64,000 nt of DNA, taken from assembly GCF_000621505.1 (NCBI RefSeq), contig NZ_JHYD01000030.1, positions 45,980 through 109,979 of the forward strand, written 5' to 3'. Numbering within the stretch: the first letter of the stretch is position 1; each line of letters opens with the position of its first letter. The DNA comes from Ruminiclostridium cellobioparum DSM 1351 = ATCC 15832. Its GTDB lineage: Bacteria; Bacillota; Clostridia; Acetivibrionales; DSM-1351. Both the position numbers and the translations under genes were made by a program. Under the pieces are notes generated by a model, which worked only from the letters and a program-made list of their open reading frames with translations, did not search any database and was not told the DNA's origin. This document shows positions 9,249-17,522 of the stretch, piece by piece.

Positions 9249-9264
9249 TATGGCTTTGAGCCGC
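9249..9264. repeat. 16-base intergenic repeat, copy 1
   Basis: TATGGCTTTGAGCCGC is identical to the sequence at 54824-54839 in the nucleoside operon. In both cases it lies just upstream (minus strand) of a gene's ribosome site, in a spacer between co-directional genes. Confidence 0.5.
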
Positions 9265-9331
9265 ATAGCGGCCACAAAACTGTAATAAAATCCTTTCACT
9301 CCCTCATCCGTTATGTAGCGGATAAAGGAGG

Positions 9332-10297
9332 TTAATTGGCCGCGAGCATTGCTCTGGCAATTATCTTTTGACTTTCCAGGGAATCCGAATTTTTTTGTGC
9401 CTCCAGCAATGCTTTCATATTTATTTTATCTGCTATATTCTCAAAAATTTTCAAAGTGTTGAAACAATGACTGCAGGCTTTTATGGGATCTACCTTCCTC
9501 GCGTCGAATTCCTGGGATATCCACCCGTCATATTTCAACTTTTTGAGATAATAAATAAATTCGAGAGTTTCTATGTGATGCACCGATGCAAAAATCATAT
9601 CCTCATCGGTATTTCCATAATTATCATTGATATGAACTCCGAAGAGCTTACCGGCATTCATTGACTTAACCACTGCCTCTCCCGGATTTTCCCCGGCCAG
9701 AAGCGCATGTCCGAAATCAAGATTGACACCGACATTTTCAGCTTTGATAAGCTTTGAAAACATCAAAACCGTACTGGTACTATCCAGTAATATGTGGCTT
9801 CTGGGTTCTCTTGCCTTATACTCAATGGCTATTTTGTAATTTTTATCGTAATCGGCAACGGCTTTAATGCCATCCTTTTCATATTGCCATATATCCTCAT
9901 AATTATCCTGGAACGGATAATCAAAGCCGTCCTGTCCGGGCCATAAACACATTTGACCGGCTCCCAGCTCCTTACCAAGGTCCACTGCAGTTCTGGAGTA
10001 ATCAACGGCTCTTTTGCGGGCCGCCGGATCTCCGGAGGTAAAGGCACCTTTTTGAAAGTCCTCTCCATCCCAGACATTGGGATTTACCGACATTACCTGA
10101 ATATTCTTATCGCTGCAAAACCGCTTTACATCTTTGTAATTCTTTTCATTAATATGTGTGGGATAAACCAGTTCGACTCCGTTCAAACCTTCAATTTCAG
10201 AAGCCTTCTCAAGCTTTTGCAGAGCGGCGTCCTTTGAAGTGTCGTAATTATATGCGGAGTCCATTACCCATAAGCCTATTGATAATTTATTAAACAA
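9332..10297 (-). CDS. Sugar-phosphate isomerase/epimerase family TIM barrel
   Basis: A 321-residue xylose-isomerase-like (AP_endonuc_2) TIM barrel. The metal-site pattern of the family is visible: Glu in KIAIEYKA, Asp and His in VNLDFGHAL, His in GVHINDN and Glu in WISQEFDA. The strand containing CLWPGQDG also resembles sugar isomerases of the rhamnose/tagatose-epimerase type. The start is TTG at 10297, preceded by GGAGGAGGAG. It follows the two permease genes and precedes the uronyl hydrolase, so it probably isomerises or epimerises a released monosaccharide. Exact reaction unknown. Confidence 0.82.
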   Translation of the reverse strand: MFNKLSIGLWVMDSAYNYDTSKDAALQKLEKASEIEGLNGVELVYPTHINEKNYKDVKRFCSDKNIQVMSVNPNVWDGEDFQKGAFTSGDPAARKRAVDYSRTAVDLGKELGAGQMCLWPGQDGFDYPFQDNYEDIWQYEKDGIKAVADYDKNYKIAIEYKAREPRSHILLDSTSTVLMFSKLIKAENVGVNLDFGHALLAGENPGEAVVKSMNAGKLFGVHINDNYGNTDEDMIFASVHHIETLEFIYYLKKLKYDGWISQEFDARKVDPIKACSHCFNTLKIFENIADKINMKALLEAQKNSDSLESQKIIARAMLAAN

Positions 10298-10322
10298 ATT
10301 TACTCCTCCTCCAGGTTTATTT

Positions 10323-11144
10323 TTATCCCTTGACTGCCGCTGCTGAAAGACCGCTTATCAAGCTCTTTGAGAAGGCAGAGAACAGCAGCAGTATGGGAAG
10401 TGTTGTCAGGGACAGGCCCAGCACCTGCGCCGCGGTGTCATTTCTAAAGGTTGTGGAAAGCTGGCGGATTCCAAGCGGAATTGTATACAGACTTTCATTG
10501 CTTATTACAACCAATGGAGTCAATAAATTATTCCATGACCATAGAAAAGCCAGGAGGGCAAGTGTCATGCACGCGGCTCTCATAAACGGCAGTGCTATTT
10601 TCACAAACAATGTAAATTCATTACAGCCGTCTATCCTGGCACTTTCCATTACTTCATCCGGAATGGCCGAGCTTGCGAACTGTGTCATCCAGAATACGCC
10701 GAAGGCGCTGGCAGCCGGCGGTATGATCAACGGGAGAAGAGAATTTCTCCAGCCTACGGCCTGCATTTCTATAACAAAAGCCACAAGTCCCAGCTGCATG
10801 GGAATCATCATTGTAACCATTACAGATGAGAATAATGTTTTCTTGAACAGGAATTTATATTTTGCAAAGGCAAATCCGGCCATGGCACAGACAATAACCG
10901 TTAATATTGCAGAGCCTCCTGCAACCATGATTGAATTTTTATAGAAAGCCAGAATATCTATGGAAAAAAGTGTTTTTATATTTTCACCAAGATAATTTCC
11001 CGGAATAAACTTCATTCCTGTAAAGAGGTCGTTTGTATAGTAAGTTCCCATTATTAACATTGTATAAAAAGGTAATATGGCCACAACCGAGATCAATAAT
11101 ATCAATACAAAACCAATTATATTAAGACCTTTTTTCTTTGACAT
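10323..11144 (-). CDS. Carbohydrate ABC transporter permease (MalG-like)
   Basis: A 273-residue inner-membrane permease with about six transmembrane helices, starting with FVLILLISVVAILPFY. The ATPase-docking EAA loop reads ESARIDGCNEFTLFVKIALP. It pairs with the permease just upstream, with which it overlaps by one base (TGATG), and with the binding protein further upstream. No ATPase gene is present in this operon, so a shared MsmK-type ATPase elsewhere probably energises it. Confidence 0.9.
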   Translation of the reverse strand: MSKKKGLNIIGFVLILLISVVAILPFYTMLIMGTYYTNDLFTGMKFIPGNYLGENIKTLFSIDILAFYKNSIMVAGGSAILTVIVCAMAGFAFAKYKFLFKKTLFSSVMVTMMIPMQLGLVAFVIEMQAVGWRNSLLPLIIPPAASAFGVFWMTQFASSAIPDEVMESARIDGCNEFTLFVKIALPFMRAACMTLALLAFLWSWNNLLTPLVVISNESLYTIPLGIRQLSTTFRNDTAAQVLGLSLTTLPILLLFSAFSKSLISGLSAAAVKG

Positions 11145-12100
11145 CAGTCCTCACCTCTCTTCATAATATGGTTGGCAATAACGGTTAAAAATCCAATGAA
11201 TACGAACAGTCCATATGCTATTGTAGATCCGTATCCAAAATTCATAACTGTGCCGAAGGCGGTGTCATACATCAACCAAACGCCGGTGAGACTGGCATTT
11301 TCCGGTCCTCCCACCAAAGGCTGTCCCTGCGAGGTAAACATCATGAAGGGTTCCTCAAATATCTGGAAGCATCCTATCATTGTGGTAAGAACTACAAATA
11401 TAAAAACCGGTTTAAGCAGAGGTACCGTAATTTTGAAAAACTTCTGTACTGGATTTGCACCATCTATATCTCCGGCCTCATAAAGCTCAGGACTAATGTT
11501 TGTTATTCCTGCCAGGAACAGAATCGAAGTATACCCGTAATATCTCCATATTGTAATCAAACTGATCATTATTCTTGACGGCCAGGGTTCTCCAAGCCAG
11601 TTAATATTCTCTTTAATCAATCCTAAGCCTGACAGCACTGCGTTAATATTTCCGAACTGGTAATCAAACAGAATACCGAATATTAAACCAAGTGCTACCG
11701 GAGTTGTAAGGTAGGGTAAAAAATTAAATAATCTGAAGGTGTTTTTTCCTATCATATTTTTGTTGCTTAACATTGCCGCTATAACCATTCCGAGAAAAAT
11801 CTGCACCGGAATTATCATAACCATGAATAGAAGAGTATTTCCTAAAGCGCTGTAAAATCGTTCATCCTTTATTAAGTGTACATAATTTTGTAATCCTACA
11901 AAAATCTTTTTATCAAAACCATTCCAATCTGTAAGACTTATATAAAAAGTAAACAGTATTGGGAATATGGTAAAAGCAATCCAAATTAAAAAATATGGAG
12001 ATATAAAAATGTAGGGTGCTATCTTTGTACCTAAATTTATTTTATTTGATGAAATGCCTTTACTTGATTGTCCGGTTTTATAAGTTAAATTCTTAACCAA
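11144..12100 (-). CDS. Carbohydrate ABC transporter permease (MalF/UgpA-like)
   Basis: A 318-residue permease with six to seven predicted helices and the EAA loop YEAGDIDGANPVQKFFKITV. The first helix is YIFISPYFLIWIAFTIF, typical of the UgpA/MalF half of CUT1 sugar importers. The likely start is TTG at 12100 with AAGGTGA upstream; no better ATG precedes the first helix. It forms the channel with the following MalG-like protein. It is separated by 177 bases, including a strong hairpin, from the binding-protein gene, a common arrangement that lets the binding protein be made in excess. Confidence 0.9.
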   Translation of the reverse strand: MVKNLTYKTGQSSKGISSNKINLGTKIAPYIFISPYFLIWIAFTIFPILFTFYISLTDWNGFDKKIFVGLQNYVHLIKDERFYSALGNTLLFMVMIIPVQIFLGMVIAAMLSNKNMIGKNTFRLFNFLPYLTTPVALGLIFGILFDYQFGNINAVLSGLGLIKENINWLGEPWPSRIMISLITIWRYYGYTSILFLAGITNISPELYEAGDIDGANPVQKFFKITVPLLKPVFIFVVLTTMIGCFQIFEEPFMMFTSQGQPLVGGPENASLTGVWLMYDTAFGTVMNFGYGSTIAYGLFVFIGFLTVIANHIMKRGED

Positions 12101-12169
12101 TCATCTCACCTTCACTTTTAAAAGTATTGTTAATATATTGAATGTACGAATGGTAGGACATTGACGGAA

Positions 12170-12214
12170 GTACCAACTTCAATAAATGGAACTTTCCATT
12201 TATTGAAGTTGTAC
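12170..12214. other. Binding-protein/permease intergenic stem-loop
   Basis: A near-perfect stem with arms GTACCAACTTCAATAAATGG and CCATTTATTGAAGTTGTAC lies after the binding-protein stop codon. It probably protects the upstream mRNA segment or partly terminates transcription. The arm sequence GTAC-AACTTCA also occurs in the fold-back element at 11-325. Confidence 0.7.
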
Positions 12215-12277
12215 TTTCACACTTATCAGTAATTCACGTATTGCGATCATCTCATTTTGAGACAGCTTTACATGCTA

Positions 12278-13654
12278 TTACTGCTGCAATTCAGGGAATT
12301 TTTTAATTATGTCGGCTTTCAGCTTGGGTAATGCCTGGTCTGCTGAAAGTCCTGTGTCCATTGCTCTGAGCACTACAACTATTGAATCATATATTCCTGC
12401 ATCATACTCTGTCATCGGTCTGGTCTGTGTATTTGGATTCTTTGCGATTTCCATGTATTTCTGCATTATGTTCTGTCCGCCGAAGTATGGGTCTTTGTTT
12501 GCATCATTTGTATAAAGGCCGGTATCATAAACTTTCGAATAAAGCGTCGGGGTTCCCTGTGTTCTGAAGAAACCTTCCGATCCCTCCCTGGACATTGTGA
12601 ACCATTTGATATATGTCCAGGCCAGTTCCTTGTTCTTGCTTTCCTTTGGAATACCGTAAGCCGTACCACCCCAGCTGTAGCCGCCGTTTGGAGGTGTTAT
12701 GAGACCGTATTTGCCGTTTGCATCCTTATCGTTGGCTTTCATTACAAATGGAACAAACCAGGTAGGTGCAGCATAGAATACAACTGTGTTGGAAGCAAAG
12801 GAGGAATTCCATGCAGGAGTCCACATTACATATTTGCCTAATGCTTTATCCTTGATCATCTGTTCAATATATTTCATTGTGGGGAGTACCGTTGTATCAA
12901 GATTCAGCTTTTTGTCCTGCACCCATGGCTCTTTGGTGTATAAGCCTATCAATGCATAGTAGGCATCATCTGAACCGGCAAAGAGGAAGTTCTTTCCACC
13001 GCTCTTTTCAGAGATCTCCTTACCCTTCTGTACGAAAACATCCCAATTTGTAAGTACTTTTTCCAATTCGGCAGGATCATCGGTGCCAAAATACTTTTTG
13101 GCCAGTTCGCGGTTATAGGCATATCCCCCTACACAGTTGTCGATCTGTACACAAACTATGTCACCTTTTTTATTTTGTGAAATTGGAATTGCAAATGGAA
13201 CTAAATCATCCTTATTCAAATTATATGGAGCCGCGTCCAGCTTTTCCCAGATGTCCAGGTTGGCAAGACTTCCTCTGGCAGTCATTTCAAGATTTGCTAC
13301 ATCAGGCATATCACCGTTTGATGCTGCTGTGGTCTGTAATTTTTTAACATAGTCATTCTGCGGAACCATTACATAGTTAACTTTTATATCCGGATATGTC
13401 TTAGTAAAGTCTACAGCACCTTTCTTTTCATAGTCACCCCAAACCCATTGGGTGATTTCGCCTTTAAGGGCACCTGTCTGTGATGTACTTTCTGCGGCTG
13501 TACTTTCGGCAGCTGTGCTTGTTGTAGTCTGAGCCTGCCCCGAACTTTGCGCAGCCTGTTCATTATTGCTTCCGCAGCCTGCCAGCATCGTCACCGTCAT
13601 TGCTATTGCAGCGGTCAAGCTGACTACTTTTCTGAAATTCAAATTTTTGTTCAT
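12278..13654 (-). CDS. Extracellular solute-binding lipoprotein, family 1 (sugar)
   Basis: A 458-residue lipoprotein. The signal peptide ends in the lipobox LAGC with acylated Cys27, followed by a Ser/Thr/Ala-rich linker (to about 60) and a family 1 binding domain rich in aromatic residues. The start at 13654 follows GGGAGGA; a TTG five codons earlier overlaps that site. It captures the operon's sugar, probably an unsaturated oligo-uronide given the GH105 gene downstream, and delivers it to the two permeases. First gene of the operon, with its own promoter. Confidence 0.92.
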   Translation of the reverse strand: MNKNLNFRKVVSLTAAIAMTVTMLAGCGSNNEQAAQSSGQAQTTTSTAAESTAAESTSQTGALKGEITQWVWGDYEKKGAVDFTKTYPDIKVNYVMVPQNDYVKKLQTTAASNGDMPDVANLEMTARGSLANLDIWEKLDAAPYNLNKDDLVPFAIPISQNKKGDIVCVQIDNCVGGYAYNRELAKKYFGTDDPAELEKVLTNWDVFVQKGKEISEKSGGKNFLFAGSDDAYYALIGLYTKEPWVQDKKLNLDTTVLPTMKYIEQMIKDKALGKYVMWTPAWNSSFASNTVVFYAAPTWFVPFVMKANDKDANGKYGLITPPNGGYSWGGTAYGIPKESKNKELAWTYIKWFTMSREGSEGFFRTQGTPTLYSKVYDTGLYTNDANKDPYFGGQNIMQKYMEIAKNPNTQTRPMTEYDAGIYDSIVVVLRAMDTGLSADQALPKLKADIIKKFPELQQ

Positions 13655-13966
13655 GATTTTTCCTCCCAATTTTCTAAATATAGAAATTATAATGCTACCA
13701 AATGACTAAATTATTGAACCTCCCTTCAATTAAATATAACGCTGCACCAAAATAAATCCGGTATTAACGTTGTGCAAAAAATAATAGTACTATATTTAAT
13801 AAGCAAATTAATGCTTATCCAGGCTATTTTTATATTGCCCAAAATTTCATTTCTATTTTTTGTAATATAGTAAATATTTAATTAACTCTTATTGTTCTAT
13901 TGTCATTACATTCAGCAGTATAAAAATACAATACTGAAATAACTTTAATGAATTTAAATAGTTGTT
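13655..13966. other. Intergenic region with promoter of the uronide operon
   Basis: About 310 bases between the GntR stop and the binding-protein start. It holds the promoter described separately, a second GAAGGGAGG-like site without a gene, and otherwise AT-rich DNA. A half-match to the GntR palindrome (ATTACATT) occurs near 13905 but no full site was seen. Confidence 0.6.
13778..13818 (-). promoter_or_regulatory. Candidate promoter with overlapping inverted repeat, uronide operon
   Basis: On the minus strand a -35 TTGCTT (13801-13806) and -10 TATTTT (13778-13783) are 17 bases apart. The -35 lies inside the inverted repeat ATAAGCA-N6-TGCTTAT (13799-13818), which could be an operator. Sequence match only. 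Confidence 0.4.
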
Positions 13967-14719
13967 TTATCTGTACAGCTCGACGGTAAATTGGTTTCTG
14001 TCTCCCCTATACCTTGCTATGGAATACTCCGAGGGAATATCATCTTCGGTATAAGCTGTTGTTTTAACCAGACACAGAGCCTGATTTTTCTTGATATGCA
14101 GAAGCCTTGCAACCTGATCGTCGGCATTAACAGCTTCTATTTTTCTGACAACCTTGAATATTTTTATATTATATTTTTCTTCGAGAATGGAATATAGTGA
14201 ATTATTGACAAAGTCTTCTTCAATGATTCCCCTGCAATATTTGTACGGCAGGTAGGTCTCCAGATATACAACCGGCTCCTCATCTGCGTATCTGACCCTT
14301 CGCAGATACACCAGTTCATCCTCAACTTCAATATTCAGTTTCTCACATATGCCGGCTATACCCTTTATAACCTTGAGATCCAGTATCTGTGTTGTAGGTG
14401 TCAGACCCTTTTGCAGCATTTCATTGTTAAAGCTCTGAAGGTGCTGAAAAAATCTCTCATCTATCTTTGGTCTGGAAACGAAGGTGCCTTTGCCTTTCAG
14501 CCTTTGCAGGTAACCCTCCGACACCAATTCGCTTAAAGCCTGCCTGATGGTCGGCCTGCTGATATTCAAATGCTCACAGAACTCAGCCTCGGTAGGTATA
14601 CTGTCTCCCACTTTCAGTCTCTTATTGTTTATTTCGTCAATAAGCAGCTTCTTTAATTGATAGTACAGAGGTACCGGTATATTTTTATCTAATTTGTATG
14701 ACCCGCTTTTCAAATCCAT
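13967..14719 (-). CDS. GntR family transcriptional regulator (HutC subfamily, UTRA domain)
   Basis: A 250-residue regulator. It has an N-terminal winged helix (about 10-75, with NISRPTIRQALSELVSEGYL and the wing KGKGTFVSRP) and a C-terminal UTRA ligand-binding domain (about 95-245, with LVYLRRVRYADEEPV and a conserved YSIARYRGDRNQF end). UTRA regulators bind sugar or amino-sugar phosphates. The ATG has AAGGGA upstream. A near-palindrome, TAATGT-N4-ACATTA, lies upstream of its own gene. A perfect version overlaps the -10 of the dehydrogenase/kinase operon, which suggests autoregulation and control of that operon. Confidence 0.9.
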   Translation of the reverse strand: MDLKSGSYKLDKNIPVPLYYQLKKLLIDEINNKRLKVGDSIPTEAEFCEHLNISRPTIRQALSELVSEGYLQRLKGKGTFVSRPKIDERFFQHLQSFNNEMLQKGLTPTTQILDLKVIKGIAGICEKLNIEVEDELVYLRRVRYADEEPVVYLETYLPYKYCRGIIEEDFVNNSLYSILEEKYNIKIFKVVRKIEAVNADDQVARLLHIKKNQALCLVKTTAYTEDDIPSEYSIARYRGDRNQFTVELYR

Positions 14720-14759
14720 TACTGAATCCCTTGCTTTCTGTTTATTTTATTACCTCAAT

Positions 14760-14837
14760 GCGTTTCAACGAGGCCAATGTGTCCATGGCCACCAAAGGTG
14801 ACCTTTGACCATGTCCCAGATATCCGCTGCCTCGTTA
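14760..14837. repeat. Leader hairpin, copy 2 (AACGAGGC family)
   Basis: Arms AACGAGGC/GCCTCGTT enclose a larger inner stem (CATGG/CCATG and ACC/GGT). The flank GCGTTTCAACGAGGC is shared exactly with 3811-3825. It lies 41 bases upstream of the GntR start codon on the minus strand. It may act as an mRNA leader element or attenuator after the kinase gene. No T-run follows. Confidence 0.6.
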
Positions 14838-14866
14838 TATAACTTTGTTACATGTTCAATATATAA

Positions 14867-14882
14867 TAATGTAATAACATTA
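14867..14882. promoter_or_regulatory. Putative GntR operator (TAATGT-N4-ACATTA)
   Basis: The arms TAATGT and ACATTA are separated by AATA, the same arms and spacing as the perfect palindrome at 19717-19740. It is upstream of the GntR gene, consistent with autoregulation. Confidence 0.55.
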
Positions 14883-14950
14883 TATACTAAAATATTTACT
14901 ATTTCTATAACTACCTTATATAATTTTGCAAAAAAGGGGTTTTCAAGCAT

Positions 14951-16486
14951 TTATAAGCCTTTGTCCCATACCGGTAACTTTTCAAATATCGGCTCAAGGG
15001 CTTTATAAGTGTCATTGAATATTTCAAACAGACGGGAATATATACCGGAGTACTCGGTTCTTGGCAGTATGGTATTCTTTGCCTTATTCAGTTTGTTTAT
15101 AATCTTGAAATCGCTGAAGGCACCTATTCCTATGCCTCCGCATACGGCAGCTCCCATTGAGGTGGCTTCCTCCATATATTCTGGTATCACCACGGGCTTC
15201 TGCCATATGTCTGCCAATATCTGGAGCCAGACTTTGCCTTTAGCTCCTCCTCCGATAACTGTAACTTCATTTACCTCAGCATAGTTATTTAATATATCAA
15301 GAATAACCTTTAAATTATAACCCACACCCTCCAGTACCGAGCGCAGGATATCTTCCTTTGAGCTTGTCATGGTCAGCCCCACAAAAGCACCTTTTGCATC
15401 AGGGTTCCAGCGGGGGCTGCGCTCTCCCAGCAAATAGGGCAAAAACAGCAGAGAGTTGGCGCCGGGCGGTGAATTGAGAACTTTGTTGTCGATTATACTA
15501 TACGGGTTTACACCTTTTTGCCCTGCATCCATTACTTCCATGTCACAAAGTGTATTCTTGAGCCAATTGTACGAATAGCCTGCGCTCTGCATGGTTCCGC
15601 AGGGAGAATACATCTTGGGGTCAAGATGCACCCAGTTGAAGGTTCTCATTTTGTCATCATAGATCGGTTTGTCCGTAGCAAGAGCGATCCAGGAGGATGA
15701 ACCTACCACATTGTATGCTTTTCCTTCTTCAACAACACCTGCTCCAACAGCGGCACAGCTTCCGTCCCCACCTCCGATAACCACCGGGATTCCGGCTGTG
15801 AGTTCTATCTCGGAAGCCGCCTTTGGTGAAACCACGCCGGCAATATCGGTAGAAGGATGTGCATCGGGAAGAATTCCCCTCTCAATTCCAAGGGCATTTA
15901 TTATCTCCTCCGACCAGTCCTTTGTGTTTATATCAAACAGGTTCATGCCCGATGCATCACTATAGTCGGTGACCATATTGCCTGTGAGCTTGAATATGAT
16001 ATAATCCTTGGCATGCAATACCTTATAGGCTCTGCCGTACAATCCCGGCAGATTGTCCTTGATCCACAGCATTTTCGCAGCCGAGTAGGAGGCACTGATC
16101 CTGTGGCCGGTTATTTTATATGTCTCATGCATGTCCAGAACCGAATGCATGAATTTCTCCTGTTTTACAGCACGTGTATCGGCCCATATGATGGAATTTC
16201 TCAATGGCTTCCCTTCCCTGTCCACCAGCAGGCAGCCCATCATTTGCGCGCTGAAGGTGATGCAGGCGATGTCATTTTTGTTTATTCCGGCCTTTTCAAT
16301 CAGCTGCCTGGTTGAAATGCAAACCGCCTTCCACCAGTCCTCCGGGTCCTGTTCAACACAGCCGGGTCCGGGATAAAAGGTGTCGTATGCATACACTATG
16401 CTTGACTGCAGTTTACCTTCAAAGTCATACAACGTAGCTTTATTTCCGCTTGTTCCAAGATCATGAGCCAATATATAGTTTCCCAT
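14951..16486 (-). CDS. FGGY-family carbohydrate kinase (xylulokinase-like)
   Basis: A 511-residue sugar kinase. The N-terminal phosphate-binding motif DLGTSGNKATLYD, the substrate-side IIWADTRA, and the C-terminal adenosine motif VIGGGAKGKVWLQILADIW with the signature around EEATSMGAAVCGG identify the FGGY family. Overall pattern is closest to xylulokinases, but FGGY substrate assignments from sequence alone are unreliable. It is the last gene of the dehydrogenase/lactonase operon and probably phosphorylates the keto-sugar produced by the upstream dehydrogenases. The ATG has AGAGGTG upstream. Confidence 0.85.
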   Translation of the reverse strand: MGNYILAHDLGTSGNKATLYDFEGKLQSSIVYAYDTFYPGPGCVEQDPEDWWKAVCISTRQLIEKAGINKNDIACITFSAQMMGCLLVDREGKPLRNSIIWADTRAVKQEKFMHSVLDMHETYKITGHRISASYSAAKMLWIKDNLPGLYGRAYKVLHAKDYIIFKLTGNMVTDYSDASGMNLFDINTKDWSEEIINALGIERGILPDAHPSTDIAGVVSPKAASEIELTAGIPVVIGGGDGSCAAVGAGVVEEGKAYNVVGSSSWIALATDKPIYDDKMRTFNWVHLDPKMYSPCGTMQSAGYSYNWLKNTLCDMEVMDAGQKGVNPYSIIDNKVLNSPPGANSLLFLPYLLGERSPRWNPDAKGAFVGLTMTSSKEDILRSVLEGVGYNLKVILDILNNYAEVNEVTVIGGGAKGKVWLQILADIWQKPVVIPEYMEEATSMGAAVCGGIGIGAFSDFKIINKLNKAKNTILPRTEYSGIYSRLFEIFNDTYKALEPIFEKLPVWDKGL

Positions 16487-16524
16487 TAATCACTGCACCT
16501 CTTATACGCAAATATTGTGCCGAC

Positions 16525-17502
16525 TTACCATGCATAAGCCGTTGGTGTCACTCCGCCTGGTCCCGGGAATATTTCATCCAGCCTCTTTAAAACCGTCTCA
16601 TCCAGTACAATATCAACTGATCTCAGGGATTGTTCAAATTGTTCAAGCGTTCTGGGCCCTGTGACCGGACCTGTTACGGCAGGATTAGCCATGAGCCAGG
16701 CCAGAGCTACATTGTCCTCACGTTCTCCCAATTCCCTGCAAAGTGCACTGTATTCCTCCAATTGCTTTCTTTGTTGCTCAATTCTGTCCTGGTGCTGTCT
16801 GCTGCGCTTCCCTGATGCATTCAGAGCATTGCTGCCAAGCAAACCGCTGTCAAGCGGGCTCCAGGGGATTATACCAATGCCGTGAGCTTTTGCAGACGGC
16901 AACACTTCCAGTTCGGGGAGCCTGCAGTTCAGATTGTACTTGTGCTGTTCACACACCAGCCCCATGAAATGCCTGGCTTTCGCCTCTGCCTGTGCCACTG
17001 CAATGTCCCAGCCGGCAAAGTTGCTGGAACCCACATAACAGATCCTGCCCTGCTCCACCAGCACTTCAAATGCCTGCCACAGCTCATCCCAGGTAACATT
17101 TCTGTCTATGTGGTGCATATAGTACAGTTCTACATAATCTGTCTGCAGTCTTTTTAAAGATCCCTCAAGATGTCTTTTTATCTTATATGCCGACAGTCCT
17201 GCCGCCGAGTTCGGTCCGTCATTGGGATCGCAGATATCCTCATGCACCTTTGTGGCCAGGACTACGCGTTCTCTTCTGCTGCCTCCCTGTGCAAACCAGC
17301 GTCCGATTATGCTTTCGGTAGTTCCCGCATTTTTGCCCCAGCCGTAAATATTTGCCGTGTCAAAGAAGTTTATGCCTGCATCAAGGGCAGCATCCATTAT
17401 TTTAAAGGCTTCCTTTTCATCGGTATCAACACCAAAATTCATGGTTCCCAGGCAAAGTCTGCTTACCTTTAAGCCTGTACGTCCTAGAGCTGTATATTTC
17501 AA
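16525..17502 (-). CDS. Aldo/keto reductase
   Basis: A 325-residue NADPH-dependent TIM-barrel reductase with the catalytic tetrad Asp48 (NFFDTA), Tyr53 (NIYGWG), Lys85 (VLATKV) and His130 (LYYMHHID). The cofactor pocket segment IIPWSPLDSGLL is typical of the YajO/PdxI-like group. The start is TTG at 17502 with AAGGAG eight bases upstream, giving MKYTALGRTGLKVS; an upstream GTG overlaps the ribosome site. It sits between the SMP-30 and kinase genes and probably interconverts a sugar aldehyde or ketone with its alcohol. Confidence 0.88.
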   Translation of the reverse strand: MKYTALGRTGLKVSRLCLGTMNFGVDTDEKEAFKIMDAALDAGINFFDTANIYGWGKNAGTTESIIGRWFAQGGSRRERVVLATKVHEDICDPNDGPNSAAGLSAYKIKRHLEGSLKRLQTDYVELYYMHHIDRNVTWDELWQAFEVLVEQGRICYVGSSNFAGWDIAVAQAEAKARHFMGLVCEQHKYNLNCRLPELEVLPSAKAHGIGIIPWSPLDSGLLGSNALNASGKRSRQHQDRIEQQRKQLEEYSALCRELGEREDNVALAWLMANPAVTGPVTGPRTLEQFEQSLRSVDIVLDETVLKRLDEIFPGPGGVTPTAYAW

Positions 17503-17522
17503 GAAAATCACTCCTTAAGAAA

